A DNA stretch of 39,119 bases from Phycisphaerae bacterium (GCA_030432255.1 JAUIHS010000033.1:1-39119), one strand, 5' to 3'. Positions 7,642-16,616 are shown, counted from the stretch's first letter. Numbers and translations: made by a program. Notes: generated by a model not told the origin, from the sequence alone.

Positions 7642-9360
7642 TCAGGTCGCGCAGACGCGCAGAACTTCCTCGACGGTCGTCAACCCCAGGCGTGCCTTGG
7701 CGAAGCCGTCCGCGCTCAGGGGCTGATGCCCGGCGGCGAGAGCGATCTGCTTGAACTCCTGCAAAGCCTGTCCTGAGGAGATGGCGTCGAGAGTCACGTC
7801 CTCGGGAATGAAGAGCTCGTGGATGCCCAGCCGTCCTGCGTAACCGGTGCCTCGGCAGCGCGAGCACCCCTCGCCGCGATGCAGTTCGACGCCCTCTTCG
7901 ATCTGTGGGATGCGTCGGACGAGGCCGGCGTCGGGCATGAAGCTGATCTTGCAGTGGGGACAGATACGTCTGACGAGTCGTTGCGCGAGGACACCCTTGA
8001 GCATCGCGGCGATGAGAAAGCTCTCAATGCCCATGTTGGCAAGTCGGGTCACGGCGCTGAGCGCATCATTGGTGTGCAGTGTGCTGAAGATGAGGTGCCC
8101 GGTGAGCGCAGCCTGTGCAGCGATGGTCGCGGTTTCCAGGTCGCGAATCTCACCGACCATGAGGACATCAGGGTCCTGGCGCAGGAGTGCGCGGAGTGCC
8201 ATGGGGAATGTGAACCCGGCGCGCTCGTTGATCTGGAACTGGTTGACGGCGGGCAGTTGTGCTTCGACGGGGTTCTCAACGGTCGAGATGTTCAGTTCAT
8301 CGGATGCGATCTCACTGAGGACGCTGTAGAGGGTCGTTGATTTGCCGGATCCGGTCGGGCCGGTGACGAGCACCATGCCATTGGGGTGGGCGATGACTTC
8401 GCGCCATTGGTCCAGCATGCCCTTGCTCATGCCCATCTTCTCGAGTGGGATGACGGTATTGCGCGAATCGATGATGCGGATGACGACCTTCTCGCCGAAC
8501 TTTCCCGGCATGGTCGAGATTCGGAGGTCAATGGGTCTGCCATCGATGACGATGTGGATGTCACCGTCCTGGGGAACCCGGCGTTCGGAGATGTCCATCT
8601 TCGCCATGATCTTGATGCGGGACACAACGGCGGGGTGCATCTGGTACGGCGGGTTCAGCTTCGTGACGAGCCGGCCGTCGATCCGGTATCGGATCCGGCT
8701 GCCGTGGTCATCGGGTTCGATATGAATGTCCGAAGCGCGTTCCTGAGTCGCCTGGTAGAGCACGTAATTGACGAGCTTGATAACGGGCGATTGGCCCGAG
8801 GCCTCCTCGATCTCCCCGATGTCGACAATCTCGCTCTCGACGACACTGAATTCCTGCACGTCGACGTCTGCGTAGATCTCGTCGATCACGAATACGTTGG
8901 CAGAAGGGAGGTACGCCTGGAGGGTCGATCGGATGTCCTGGGACGTGCTGGCGACAACCTGGATCTTGCGTCCGCTGAGTCGCTCGATCTCATCGAGAAG
9001 GAAGAGGTTGGCGGGCTCGGAGATCGCGACGGTGAGGGTGTCGTGCACGCAGAAGAGAGGGAGCACGCACTGGGTGTCAATGAAGTCGCGGGGGAGCAGG
9101 TCGATCATGCGCGGATCAGCGATGCGCGGCGTGACACGCGCGAAGGGCACGCCGTAGCTCTTGGCGAGGCACTCCATCACGTCGAGCTGGGTGACGAACC
9201 CCATCTCGATCAGGAGCTCGCCGAGCAGCTTCCCCTGGCTGGAAGACCGCTGCTGTTCGAGCGCTTCGTCGAGCTGTTCCTGCGAGAGTCGCTCATTGTG
9301 AATGAGCATCTCACCAAGTTGCAGACGGCGCGATGCATCGATCGGACAATAATCGTCCAT
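7642..9360 (-). CDS. gspE: Type II secretion/type IV pilus assembly ATPase GspE/PilB with MshEN-like N-domain
   Basis: Hexameric cytoplasmic ATPase that powers pseudopilus/pilus extension. The 572-aa protein has an N-terminal MshEN-like domain (about 10-75): RLQLGEML (12-19), LSQEQLDEALEQQ (25-37), then a second copy KLLGELLIEMGF. This matches the RLGxxL...LxxALxxQ pattern of MshEN domains, a family known to bind cyclic-di-GMP. The catalytic part has Walker A GPTGSGKST (334-342), VENPVE (361-366) in the usual Asp-box position, Walker B DPDVLMVGEIRD (396-407) and LIFSTLHTNDA in the His box. CPHC (467-470) with C499 and C502 forms the zinc motif typical of GspE/PilB. The ATG overlaps the STAS gene's stop by one base (TGATG), so translation is probably coupled. 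Confidence 0.96.
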   Translation of the reverse strand: MDDYCPIDASRRLQLGEMLIHNERLSQEQLDEALEQQRSSSQGKLLGELLIEMGFVTQLDVMECLAKSYGVPFARVTPRIADPRMIDLLPRDFIDTQCVLPLFCVHDTLTVAISEPANLFLLDEIERLSGRKIQVVASTSQDIRSTLQAYLPSANVFVIDEIYADVDVQEFSVVESEIVDIGEIEEASGQSPVIKLVNYVLYQATQERASDIHIEPDDHGSRIRYRIDGRLVTKLNPPYQMHPAVVSRIKIMAKMDISERRVPQDGDIHIVIDGRPIDLRISTMPGKFGEKVVIRIIDSRNTVIPLEKMGMSKGMLDQWREVIAHPNGMVLVTGPTGSGKSTTLYSVLSEIASDELNISTVENPVEAQLPAVNQFQINERAGFTFPMALRALLRQDPDVLMVGEIRDLETATIAAQAALTGHLIFSTLHTNDALSAVTRLANMGIESFLIAAMLKGVLAQRLVRRICPHCKISFMPDAGLVRRIPQIEEGVELHRGEGCSRCRGTGYAGRLGIHELFIPEDVTLDAISSGQALQEFKQIALAAGHQPLSADGFAKARLGLTTVEEVLRVCAT

Positions 9361-9695
9361 CAGCGCACGCTCCTGACCGCCGCCTCCAGGCTGGCGTGTG
9401 ATTCAAGTACCACATCCAGCCGGGTCAGTTCGAGGATGAGGCGGATGGAGTCGTCCGGCTGAATCAGGCGCAGCTGACCTCCGGTGACGCCGACGCGCTG
9501 CTGCAGTTCGATCAGCAGTTCGAGGGCGGCGGAGTCAACGAACTCGAGGTGCTCGCAGTCGACAAGCACATCACGCATGCCGCTGTTGAAACGTTCCTCG
9601 AGCATGCGCTTGAACTGGTCCACATCGTCAGCGGTGAACTCACCCGAGATGCGAAAGACCGTGATGTGTTCGAAGTTCTGGAAGCTGACTTTCAT
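9360..9695 (-). CDS. STAS-domain protein (anti-anti-sigma factor type)
   Basis: A 111-aa single STAS domain, the fold of SpoIIAA/RsbV anti-sigma-factor antagonists. The key loop reads EFVDSAALELL, where Ser55 (in DSAAL) occupies the position of the phosphorylated Ser of the canonical DSSGL motif. It starts one base inside the HD-GYP stop (TAATG) and its stop overlaps the gspE ATG (TGATG). No RsbW-type kinase, PP2C phosphatase or sigma factor is encoded nearby, so the partner is unknown. Position suggests it transmits a signal to the HD-GYP protein, the kinase or the ATPase rather than to a sigma factor; that is inference. Confidence 0.88.
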   Translation of the reverse strand: MKVSFQNFEHITVFRISGEFTADDVDQFKRMLEERFNSGMRDVLVDCEHLEFVDSAALELLIELQQRVGVTGGQLRLIQPDDSIRLILELTRLDVVLESHASLEAAVRSVR

Positions 9696-11335
9696 TACGC
9701 GGCCTCGTCTCTGCTGAGCCGAAGACGGATGCCGCCCGATTCACTCTGCTTCTGATGCCGCTCAACCATCTGGTCATAGACAGCGAGATCGATGCTGGAG
9801 AAGACCGTCACCAGTTCAGGGTCGAACTGCGTGCCGGCGCCATTGCGGATCTCACCGAGCACGGCTTCGCGATCCATGGCGGCGCGGTAGGTACGCGTGG
9901 AACTCATGGCATCGAAGGCATCAGCAAGCCCGATGATCCGGGCCATCAGGGGAATGAGGTCACCGATGAGCCCGGCCGGGTAGCCGCGGCCGTCGTATCG
10001 CTCGTGATGATGCAGAATGCCGGGAAGGGTGTGATCCAGGAGCGGGATGTCCTTGACGATCTGGTAGCCGATCTCGGGGTGTTTCTTGATCTGGGCGTAT
10101 TCCTCATCGGTGAGCTTGCCGGGCTTGCAGAGCACGGACTCAGGCACACCGATCTTGCCGATATCGTGAATGAGCCCGGCGATGCGAATGCGCTCGACGT
10201 CTCTCTCTTCAAGCCCATGGGCCTGCGCGATCTGGGCCGAGAGGTACGCGACACGCTCCGAGTGACCACAGGTGTACGGATCCTTGGCGTCGATGGATGC
10301 GGACAGCGCTTCGAGGGTACCGAGGAACATCAGCTGCTGATCGTCGTACAGCCCCGCATTCTCGACCATGATGGTGACGAAGCTTGCGGCGGTCTCGATC
10401 ATCTTGATGTCGACGCTGCTGATTTCCTGGTCGACGCCCTCCTTGTCGCCCGCGAAGATGCCTCCGACGATCCGGCCGTCAAGGACGATCGGGTAACAGA
10501 TGATGCGGGTGCCGACGGGTCCGAAGGCGTGGACGGGTGATTGCTGGCATGCCGCGTCACCGAGGTCGGTCATGGTGGTGAAGAGACGACCGGCTTCCTG
10601 GCGGAAGGCGAGTTCGGAGCACGGCAGTCGCCCCGAGACGAACAGGCGATCGGTCATCAGTCGGGCGGCCTGCTCGTCGTCGACGAATCCGATGGCGACC
10701 CAGCGGAAGGACAGGGTCTCGAAGATCTCGTCTGCAACACGCTCAACGAACTTGTGCGGGTGCTGCAGTTCTGTGAGCGAGCTGCCGATGCGGTGCAGGA
10801 ACGAAATCTCTTCGTAAGCGATGGTCAGTTCATCGCTGAATGAAGAGAGTGATGATTCGATGTCGCGGATCCGGTTGATGTCGTGCAACTGCCAGGTGAG
10901 CATCTGCCAGAGCATGGACAGCTCACGCTCGGTGCAACTCGGCATCTCCTTCCACGCATCGATGGTCAGGGTGTTGTCGAGGCGGCCCGACTGGCACGCG
11001 GCCATGAACTCCTCTGACCCCAGCCCTTCGTGCGTGAGCATGATGACGATCGTCCAGGTGCCGTCGCGGCGGCGCCTGCGATCGTGGAGTGGCAACGCCC
11101 AACAGCCATCAAAGAGCTCGGTGGGCGAAGCGGTGCCGCTTTCCTGCCAGCCCTCAATGGCATCGTCGACAAGGCCAAGCAGGTACGCGGAGCGAATCCA
11201 GCGCGTCACGACAGGTGACTCCGCGCTCACGGAGCGGCGCCGTCCATCCTCGGAGTAACGGATGTACGGAAGTGACAACGCTTCGCAGCGGTCGCCCAGT
11301 TCACCGGGTGCAGAATGAGTGAGCTGTCGCTTCAT
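9695..11335 (-). CDS. GAF/HD-GYP domain protein, predicted cyclic-di-GMP phosphodiesterase
   Basis: A 546-aa cytoplasmic protein. Residues 1-165 match no domain I recognise, about 175-330 look like a GAF sensor domain, and about 335-520 form an HD-GYP domain. The catalytic motifs are complete: GHSERV (357-362), HDIGKIGVPE with H390/D391, KHPEIG (418-423), and HHHERYDGRGYP (442-453), the signature of HD-GYP enzymes that hydrolyse cyclic-di-GMP to GMP. It lacks its own receiver, but the gene overlaps the single-domain response regulator by ATGA, so the two may act as the split form of an RpfG-like REC/HD-GYP protein. The following STAS gene overlaps by one base. Substrate is inferred from the family. 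Confidence 0.92.
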   Translation of the reverse strand: MKRQLTHSAPGELGDRCEALSLPYIRYSEDGRRRSVSAESPVVTRWIRSAYLLGLVDDAIEGWQESGTASPTELFDGCWALPLHDRRRRRDGTWTIVIMLTHEGLGSEEFMAACQSGRLDNTLTIDAWKEMPSCTERELSMLWQMLTWQLHDINRIRDIESSLSSFSDELTIAYEEISFLHRIGSSLTELQHPHKFVERVADEIFETLSFRWVAIGFVDDEQAARLMTDRLFVSGRLPCSELAFRQEAGRLFTTMTDLGDAACQQSPVHAFGPVGTRIICYPIVLDGRIVGGIFAGDKEGVDQEISSVDIKMIETAASFVTIMVENAGLYDDQQLMFLGTLEALSASIDAKDPYTCGHSERVAYLSAQIAQAHGLEERDVERIRIAGLIHDIGKIGVPESVLCKPGKLTDEEYAQIKKHPEIGYQIVKDIPLLDHTLPGILHHHERYDGRGYPAGLIGDLIPLMARIIGLADAFDAMSSTRTYRAAMDREAVLGEIRNGAGTQFDPELVTVFSSIDLAVYDQMVERHQKQSESGGIRLRLSRDEAA

Positions 11336-11742
11336 GCCGCGTCTGCCTGATCTCCTGTCTGGTCCTTACTGGCCTCGTCGAGCAGTTCCTGAACGCGTGC
11401 CAGGACATGCCGCGGGCTGAAGGGTTTGCTGAGGACATCCTTGATGTTGGTGGCGGCGAGATCTTCAGCGGAGAGGCTGTATCCCCTCGCGGTGAGCATC
11501 AGCACCGGGATGCGAGCGGTGCGCTCGGAGGCCGAGAGCTGGGTTGCCAGCTCGATACCACTCACGTACGGCATCTGAAGGTCGGTGATGACCATGTCGG
11601 GGAGGCTCTGCTCGACGAGTTCGAGTGCCTCTTCACCGTCTGATGCGGTCGTGACGTCAAACCCGGCGTTCTCCAGCTTGAGCGAGAGAACTCCGGTGAT
11701 ATGCGCCTCATCATCCACGACCAGGATCTTCTTCCCCTGCAC
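11332..11742 (-). CDS. Single-domain response regulator (receiver only)
   Basis: A 136-aa CheY-like receiver without an output domain. The acidic pair is in ILVVDDE (residues 6-12), the phosphoacceptor Asp is in MVITDLQMP (about 58), the switch Thr is in LMLTAR, and the conserved Lys is in LSKPFSP. All catalytic residues are present, so it should be phosphorylatable. GTG start at 11742 with GGAGG six bases upstream, inside the end of the kinase gene's intergenic spacer. It lies 12 bases after the histidine kinase, its likely phosphodonor, and overlaps the HD-GYP gene by four bases (ATGA), pointing to the HD-GYP protein as its likely output partner. Confidence 0.93.
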   Translation of the reverse strand: MQGKKILVVDDEAHITGVLSLKLENAGFDVTTASDGEEALELVEQSLPDMVITDLQMPYVSGIELATQLSASERTARIPVLMLTARGYSLSAEDLAATNIKDVLSKPFSPRHVLARVQELLDEASKDQTGDQADAA

Positions 11743-11754
11743 GCTGAGCCTCCG

Positions 11755-13206
11755 TCAATCGCACTTGAATTCGTACGGGATGGTGAACCAGAAACGACTG
11801 CCCATGCCGACTTCGCTTTCCACTCCTACCTGACCATGGTGCACGGTCTCGACGATGTGCTTGACAAGATTGAGTCCGAGACCGGTGCCCTTGGCAACGC
11901 GCTTGTAGGACTCAATGCGATAGAACTTGCTGAAGACGTTCTCGATCGCTTCCGGCGGTATACCGAGGCCGGTGTCTGCCACCGTGACCAGCACGGAGCG
12001 ACTGGTCTCGTCGTTGTCGACGATCAGTGTGATCCGGCCGCCTTCAGGTGTGTACTTGACGGCGTTCCCGATCAGGTTGACGAGGACCTGGTACATCATG
12101 TCCCGGTCGGCTTCCGCTGAGTAGAGCAACGGGCCCGTCTTCTGGTGGAGCGTGATCTTCTTCAAGGCTGCCTGGGGGCGGAGAGTCTCCACGACTTCGT
12201 TCCCCAGCTTGACGAAATCCACCTCGACGAGTTCGGTCTGCACGATCCCTGACTCGATGCGACTGATATTGAGCATGTTGTCGATCATGCGGCTGACACG
12301 ATCCGTCTCGTGCTTGATCACGGCGTAGAACTCCTGCCGCGTCTCCTCGCTGTCGGCTTCGGAGTCGATCAGCATCTCGATATAGGCGTTGATGCTGCTC
12401 AGGGGTGTGCGGAGTTCATGAGAGGCCTGCGAGACGAAGTCGGACTTCATCTGGCTGATCTCCTTCTCGCGCGTGACGTCCCGGAGGATGGTGACAACTC
12501 CGCCCGAACCATTGTGTCCGTCCGGAAGACAGGTCAGCGTGATATCGAAGATGCCTCCGTCGTCGGGTTCGCCGGCGTTCGCGGCGAGGGGATGCTCGAC
12601 GTGCTTCTGCTTGTTCACGACGCTTGACTGACGAACTTCGTCGATCAGTCGGCGGAGCGATGTGTCGCTGATGATCTGGTCCAGCGGTCGATGGGCGGCC
12701 TGGGTCAGATCGAAGCCCAGGAGACGCGCGGCGGGCTCATTCGCGAGGGCCAGTTCATTGAACGGATCGGTTACGAGTACCGCATCGCGAAGGCTGTTGA
12801 GGATGGCTTCGCAGCTGCGCCGCTCTGCTTCTGCAACACTGTGGCGGATCTCGACATCGCGCAACTTGGCCTGCAGACCCTCGATGCGGTCGCTCCAGGC
12901 CCCTGCCGCGCGGGCGAATGCTTCGCTGACGGGTCGGATCCAGAAGGGAGCACGGTAAGCGCCCTCTGAGAAGCCTTCGCTGCTGGATGCCACATGACGC
13001 TTGAGACGTTCCATCTCACGCTGGCTGAGCAGCACGATCGGAATGTTGACGAGTCCGAGGGCGAGCAGGCTGACGCCGGCCGCGATCAGACCGGTCTGGA
13101 GCGCGGATGTGCCAGTGAAGACTGTGGAGAGAGCGCCGACCGCACCGCCGATGGCAGCGCTGACCGTTGCGATCAATCCCAGAATAGTCAGGATCAATCT
13201 CATCAC
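11755..13206 (-). CDS. Membrane-bound PAS sensor histidine kinase
   Basis: A 483-aa sensor kinase. Two transmembrane helices (about 3-27 and 36-60) leave almost no periplasmic loop, so the signal is probably sensed in the membrane or cytoplasm. A HAMP-like/coiled linker, a PAS domain (about 128-245), HisKA with ASHELRTP (261-268, phospho-His263), and a HATPase domain with NLIGNAVKYTPEGG (N box), VADTGLGIP (G1) and GTGLGLNLVKHIVE (G2) follow. All catalytic motifs are intact. The start is GTG at 13206 or ATG at 13203; AAGGA is 9 bases before the GTG. The next gene encodes the likely cognate single-domain receiver. Confidence 0.94.
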   Translation of the reverse strand: MMRLILTILGLIATVSAAIGGAVGALSTVFTGTSALQTGLIAAGVSLLALGLVNIPIVLLSQREMERLKRHVASSSEGFSEGAYRAPFWIRPVSEAFARAAGAWSDRIEGLQAKLRDVEIRHSVAEAERRSCEAILNSLRDAVLVTDPFNELALANEPAARLLGFDLTQAAHRPLDQIISDTSLRRLIDEVRQSSVVNKQKHVEHPLAANAGEPDDGGIFDITLTCLPDGHNGSGGVVTILRDVTREKEISQMKSDFVSQASHELRTPLSSINAYIEMLIDSEADSEETRQEFYAVIKHETDRVSRMIDNMLNISRIESGIVQTELVEVDFVKLGNEVVETLRPQAALKKITLHQKTGPLLYSAEADRDMMYQVLVNLIGNAVKYTPEGGRITLIVDNDETSRSVLVTVADTGLGIPPEAIENVFSKFYRIESYKRVAKGTGLGLNLVKHIVETVHHGQVGVESEVGMGSRFWFTIPYEFKCD

Positions 13207-13233
13207 TGACCGGGGTCCTTCCTGGCAGTCGGC

Positions 13234-14463
13234 TCAGCCGCCGTTCTGCACTCGTGTGACGTACTCCACCATGCGATGGATCGAGGGGTCGTTCGGGTCG
13301 AGATGCAGGGCCGCCTCCAGCGACTGGAGTGATGCTTCATACTGGCCCATTTCCATCTCAATGAGACCTCGGAACGCGAGAGGAGCAGGCAGGTCCCGAC
13401 CGTGGACCACGGCCCGCTGGGCCGCCGTCAATGCGGAATCAAGCTTGCCCTCCGACCGGTTCCACATCGCCATGAACAGGTGACCCTCGTGACGCCGCGG
13501 CGCCAGGGAGATGAGGCGCTGGGATGCCTCCCGGAGCTGGTACCGGTCATCGAGGATGCAGGCCACGTTGCCGAGTTCGACCCACGCGGCGATGTCGTTC
13601 CGGCCGTCCTCGGCGCGGACGATCGTCTGGAGGATGCCCCGCGCATCGACCGGGCGATCGAGTTCCAGGAGGCACCGCACACGCAGGTGCAGCAGGTCGC
13701 GGCGATCGTCCAGTTCGTTGGTAGTGAAGACCAGGCGCAGGTTGGACTCCGCCTCAGCAAACTTCCCTGCGGTCATCTGCGCCCGAATCAGATCCTCGAG
13801 GAGGGAGTTGTCATCGGGTGCGAGCAGGTGGGCCTCCTGGAAGAGCGTCACCGCTTCCATCGGCCGGTCCAGCATCGTGGCAAGGTGCCCCAGCGTCTGT
13901 CGGATTCCGGCGTTGTGCTCGAAGTCCGTACGACGGCCATCGAGCAGAGCCCATGCTTCTTCGAGACGATTCATCTCGATGAGCATCTCGCCCGCCGCGA
14001 GCAGATACTGCCCATTGGTGGGATCATGCGCATCGGCTTCCATGTACGCGCCATATGCATCCTCGGTCTTCGAGATCCTCTCGAAGACCAGGCCCTTGAA
14101 GTAGTGCGCATCCGCAAGGGTCGGCTCCTTCTCGATGGCGATTTCGAGAGAGTTCATGGCCTTCTCGAGCCTGCCCAGTTCGATGAGGATCCGCCCACGA
14201 AGCAGGTAACCCTGCGACGCATCAGGTTGATACCCGATGGCGGTGTCCACGGTCTGCAGGGCCTTCTCAAGGTCGCCGGCGAGGAACTGGGCCTTGGCCT
14301 GGTTCCATTCAGTCGCGGCCTTGAGATCGGCCAGTCGCAACTCAGCCTCTTCCTTGAATTGGCTGGTGTACTGTCCGTGTCCCGCGCATCCGACGAGCGT
14401 GCCGGTGGCGATGCCCGCCAGGACGATCAGGAGTGATCGCCTTGTCTTCTTCATCTGAGCCAT
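13234..14463 (-). CDS. TPR-repeat lipoprotein, candidate secretin pilotin
   Basis: A 409-aa predicted lipoprotein: basic n-region (KKTRRS), hydrophobic stretch and lipobox LVGC soon after the start. The mature part is almost entirely tetratricopeptide repeats, for example EKALQTVDTAIGYQPDAS, EKAMNSLEIAIEKEPTLADA, and a final repeat ending EAALHLDPNDPS, about eight to ten units. TPR lipoproteins of the PilF/PilW type escort and assemble secretins in type IV pilus systems. This one follows gspD directly, so a pilotin or secretin-scaffold role is plausible but not proven, and it is longer than PilF. The start at 14463 is supported by AAGGA eight bases upstream; the frame stays open upstream to 14496 without a better ribosome site. 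Confidence 0.88.
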   Translation of the reverse strand: MAQMKKTRRSLLIVLAGIATGTLVGCAGHGQYTSQFKEEAELRLADLKAATEWNQAKAQFLAGDLEKALQTVDTAIGYQPDASQGYLLRGRILIELGRLEKAMNSLEIAIEKEPTLADAHYFKGLVFERISKTEDAYGAYMEADAHDPTNGQYLLAAGEMLIEMNRLEEAWALLDGRRTDFEHNAGIRQTLGHLATMLDRPMEAVTLFQEAHLLAPDDNSLLEDLIRAQMTAGKFAEAESNLRLVFTTNELDDRRDLLHLRVRCLLELDRPVDARGILQTIVRAEDGRNDIAAWVELGNVACILDDRYQLREASQRLISLAPRRHEGHLFMAMWNRSEGKLDSALTAAQRAVVHGRDLPAPLAFRGLIEMEMGQYEASLQSLEAALHLDPNDPSIHRMVEYVTRVQNGG

Positions 14464-14504
14464 TGCTGGTGTCCTTCGTCTGAGGCTTGACTGCACCCTG
14501 TTGC

Positions 14505-16616
14505 TTACTCGTCCGGGTCCACGGGCACGTCTGTCAGCGTGGCGTCGGACGGTTCATCGATGGGCACGAAAGTGCCGGGCCCGAAGAAGCGCTGCGCGAT
14601 CCACGTCGGGACGATGCCTGAGAACCCGTTGACCGTGTCGACCTGCGACATGGACGGATCCACGTCAGTGATCCACTGGGAGTTCTGCGTGGACTGCTCG
14701 GCGTCCGAGGCGACGGGACCCATGGGCTGAGACTGCCATGCGCTGGTCGCAGGCGTGGCGTCGTTGGACGTGGTGACATAGTCGAACGGACCAGTCACGC
14801 TGTCCACCTCGCCGACCACGATGCGATCGAGCAGGCTGCGGGTCGGCCAGTCGGAACCATCACCATTGAGCAGGCGCTCACGCATGCGAATGGCTGCCGG
14901 CTGGGTCGGATTGAGCTCGAGCGAGCGACGGATGTTCCAGAGAGCCTTGTCCGTCTCACCCTGTGCCGCCAGACGCTCTGCCTTCACGTTGAGCTGAGCA
15001 GTCTGCTTGTCCCGACTCCACGGGAGCGTGCCATTGCGCGATCCCGCGCGAACGTCATCGACGGTGTCCATGCCGCGTTCGCCCTGGGCGAGCATGGTCT
15101 GATCATTCATGATCGTGGGCTTGACCATGAAGATGATCTCAACGCGGTCGGTGGAGTCATCGTGGCCTCGGAACGCGGTGCCGAGGAGCGGGATGTCACC
15201 AAGGATGGGGACCTGCTTGCGACCGAGCGTCGTCGATTCGCGGAAGAGTCCGCCGAGGACGACGGTCGAGCCGTCGGGGATGATGACGTTGGTGGTGATC
15301 TCCTGGGTGATCTCGTCGGGGATGGTGACCGCGGCACCGGTGGCATCGGTGGCGGTGCGCACCACGCCTTCGGAGACGCGCGGCTTCAGTTCCAGGCGCA
15401 CCATGTTGTCCTTCGAGATGAAGGGGCGGAAGGAAAGCTGTGTACCGGTATCGAGGAACTCGACGGTCTGGGTCGTTGACGTTTCGGTCGAGGTCGTACT
15501 CAGGTAACCGATCTTACGACCGACGAGGACGCGTGCCGGCTGACGGTTGAGCGCCAGAATCTTCGGATTCGAGAGGATCTGCGTGTCCGTCACCTCATCG
15601 AGAGCCTTCAGGAAGACCGCGAAGTCGTCGTCAATCACCGCGAGCTTCAGGGTGCCCGGGCCGGCGGTGTCACCCGCCGTGGAACCGCCGCCGATGGTGC
15701 GGTCATCCGTTGCCGGGAAGTCACCTGTGATCAGATTCTGCGCAACATCGAGGGGGCCGCCCAGGCCGAAGAAGTCACCGAAGGCAGCTCCATCGAGGAA
15801 GGAGAAGTCAACGCCGAATGCGTTGGACTCGGTGAGCTGGGTCTGAAGAATGGTGGCTTCGACGAGCACCTGCGCAGGACGGGTGTCGAGCTGATCGAGC
15901 AGCGCGACGATCTCATCGACGTGCTCGGGGTAGTCGAAGAGGACCAGGGTGGCCGCGAGAGCGAACTCATCGGCACCAGCAGGATCGTCCGCGGGAAGGG
16001 AGAACTCACCGGCGTCTCCATTGGTCTTGATGACACCCTTCTCTGAGAGGAGTGGAGTCACGAACTCGGCGGCATCGTTGGCATTCAGGTAGTTGAGCTG
16101 GATGACGCGTGAGACAAGGTTCCGGTCTTCGGCGAGGATGGTGTTGATTTCCTCGAGCGTGTAGACGTAGATGAAGTTGCCGCGTTCGATATAGCCGTAT
16201 CCATTGACGTGAAGGATGGCATCGAGCGCGTCGTAGAACGTGACGTTGTACAGGTTGGCCGTCACGGAAGCGGACACATCCTGGCTCGCGACGATGTTTC
16301 GCTGGCTCTGCAGCGAGAGCATCTGGAGCACGTTGGACAACTGCTCATCCTGAACGAAGATGTCTACGGTCATGTACTCGGAGACCTGGACACCGCTGGT
16401 CAGTTCGCCGGACTCGTTGTCGAAGTCCTCAGTCGGCTGGCTGGTCTCGCCATGGCCGTTCTCTGCGACCCCGGGAGGCCCGTCAGGGCGGAGGTCATCG
16501 GATGAGAATTGACCCCAGGACGTCCCGGCGCACATCATCAGCGCGGCCGCGCCCGTCACGAACAGACGCCTACGCATCATGCTGGACATTCCGGTTGCTC
16601 CATCTTTGGTGAACAT
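14505..16616 (-). CDS. gspD: Type II/III-type secretin GspD with TPR-like C-terminal extension
   Basis: Outer-membrane secretin forming the exit pore. The 703-aa product has a signal peptide (to about 36), a Pro/Glu-rich linker, an STN/N0-like domain (about 85-155), an N1/secretin_N-type region (about 165-245) and the secretin domain (about 245-505). The latter has the signature TVVLGGLFRE...KQVPILGDIPLLGTAF (about 451-482). Past the pore, residues 536-590 include a TPR-like helix pair (around 541-575), then a low-complexity tail to 703. Secretins usually end in a short S-domain, so this ~200-residue C-terminal extension is unusual. Start ATG 16616 is backed by GGAGAGGAG eight bases upstream. 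Confidence 0.95.
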   Translation of the reverse strand: MFTKDGATGMSSMMRRRLFVTGAAALMMCAGTSWGQFSSDDLRPDGPPGVAENGHGETSQPTEDFDNESGELTSGVQVSEYMTVDIFVQDEQLSNVLQMLSLQSQRNIVASQDVSASVTANLYNVTFYDALDAILHVNGYGYIERGNFIYVYTLEEINTILAEDRNLVSRVIQLNYLNANDAAEFVTPLLSEKGVIKTNGDAGEFSLPADDPAGADEFALAATLVLFDYPEHVDEIVALLDQLDTRPAQVLVEATILQTQLTESNAFGVDFSFLDGAAFGDFFGLGGPLDVAQNLITGDFPATDDRTIGGGSTAGDTAGPGTLKLAVIDDDFAVFLKALDEVTDTQILSNPKILALNRQPARVLVGRKIGYLSTTSTETSTTQTVEFLDTGTQLSFRPFISKDNMVRLELKPRVSEGVVRTATDATGAAVTIPDEITQEITTNVIIPDGSTVVLGGLFRESTTLGRKQVPILGDIPLLGTAFRGHDDSTDRVEIIFMVKPTIMNDQTMLAQGERGMDTVDDVRAGSRNGTLPWSRDKQTAQLNVKAERLAAQGETDKALWNIRRSLELNPTQPAAIRMRERLLNGDGSDWPTRSLLDRIVVGEVDSVTGPFDYVTTSNDATPATSAWQSQPMGPVASDAEQSTQNSQWITDVDPSMSQVDTVNGFSGIVPTWIAQRFFGPGTFVPIDEPSDATLTDVPVDPDE

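Noticed and set aside
8386..9462. 358-aa open frame antisense to gspE
   Set aside because: Lies wholly opposite a gene with complete Walker and zinc motifs; product is Asp/Glu/His-rich without any domain, typical of a high-GC shadow frame.
13402..14436. 344-aa open frame antisense to the TPR lipoprotein gene
   Set aside because: No signal or recognisable domain and opposite a well-supported gene.
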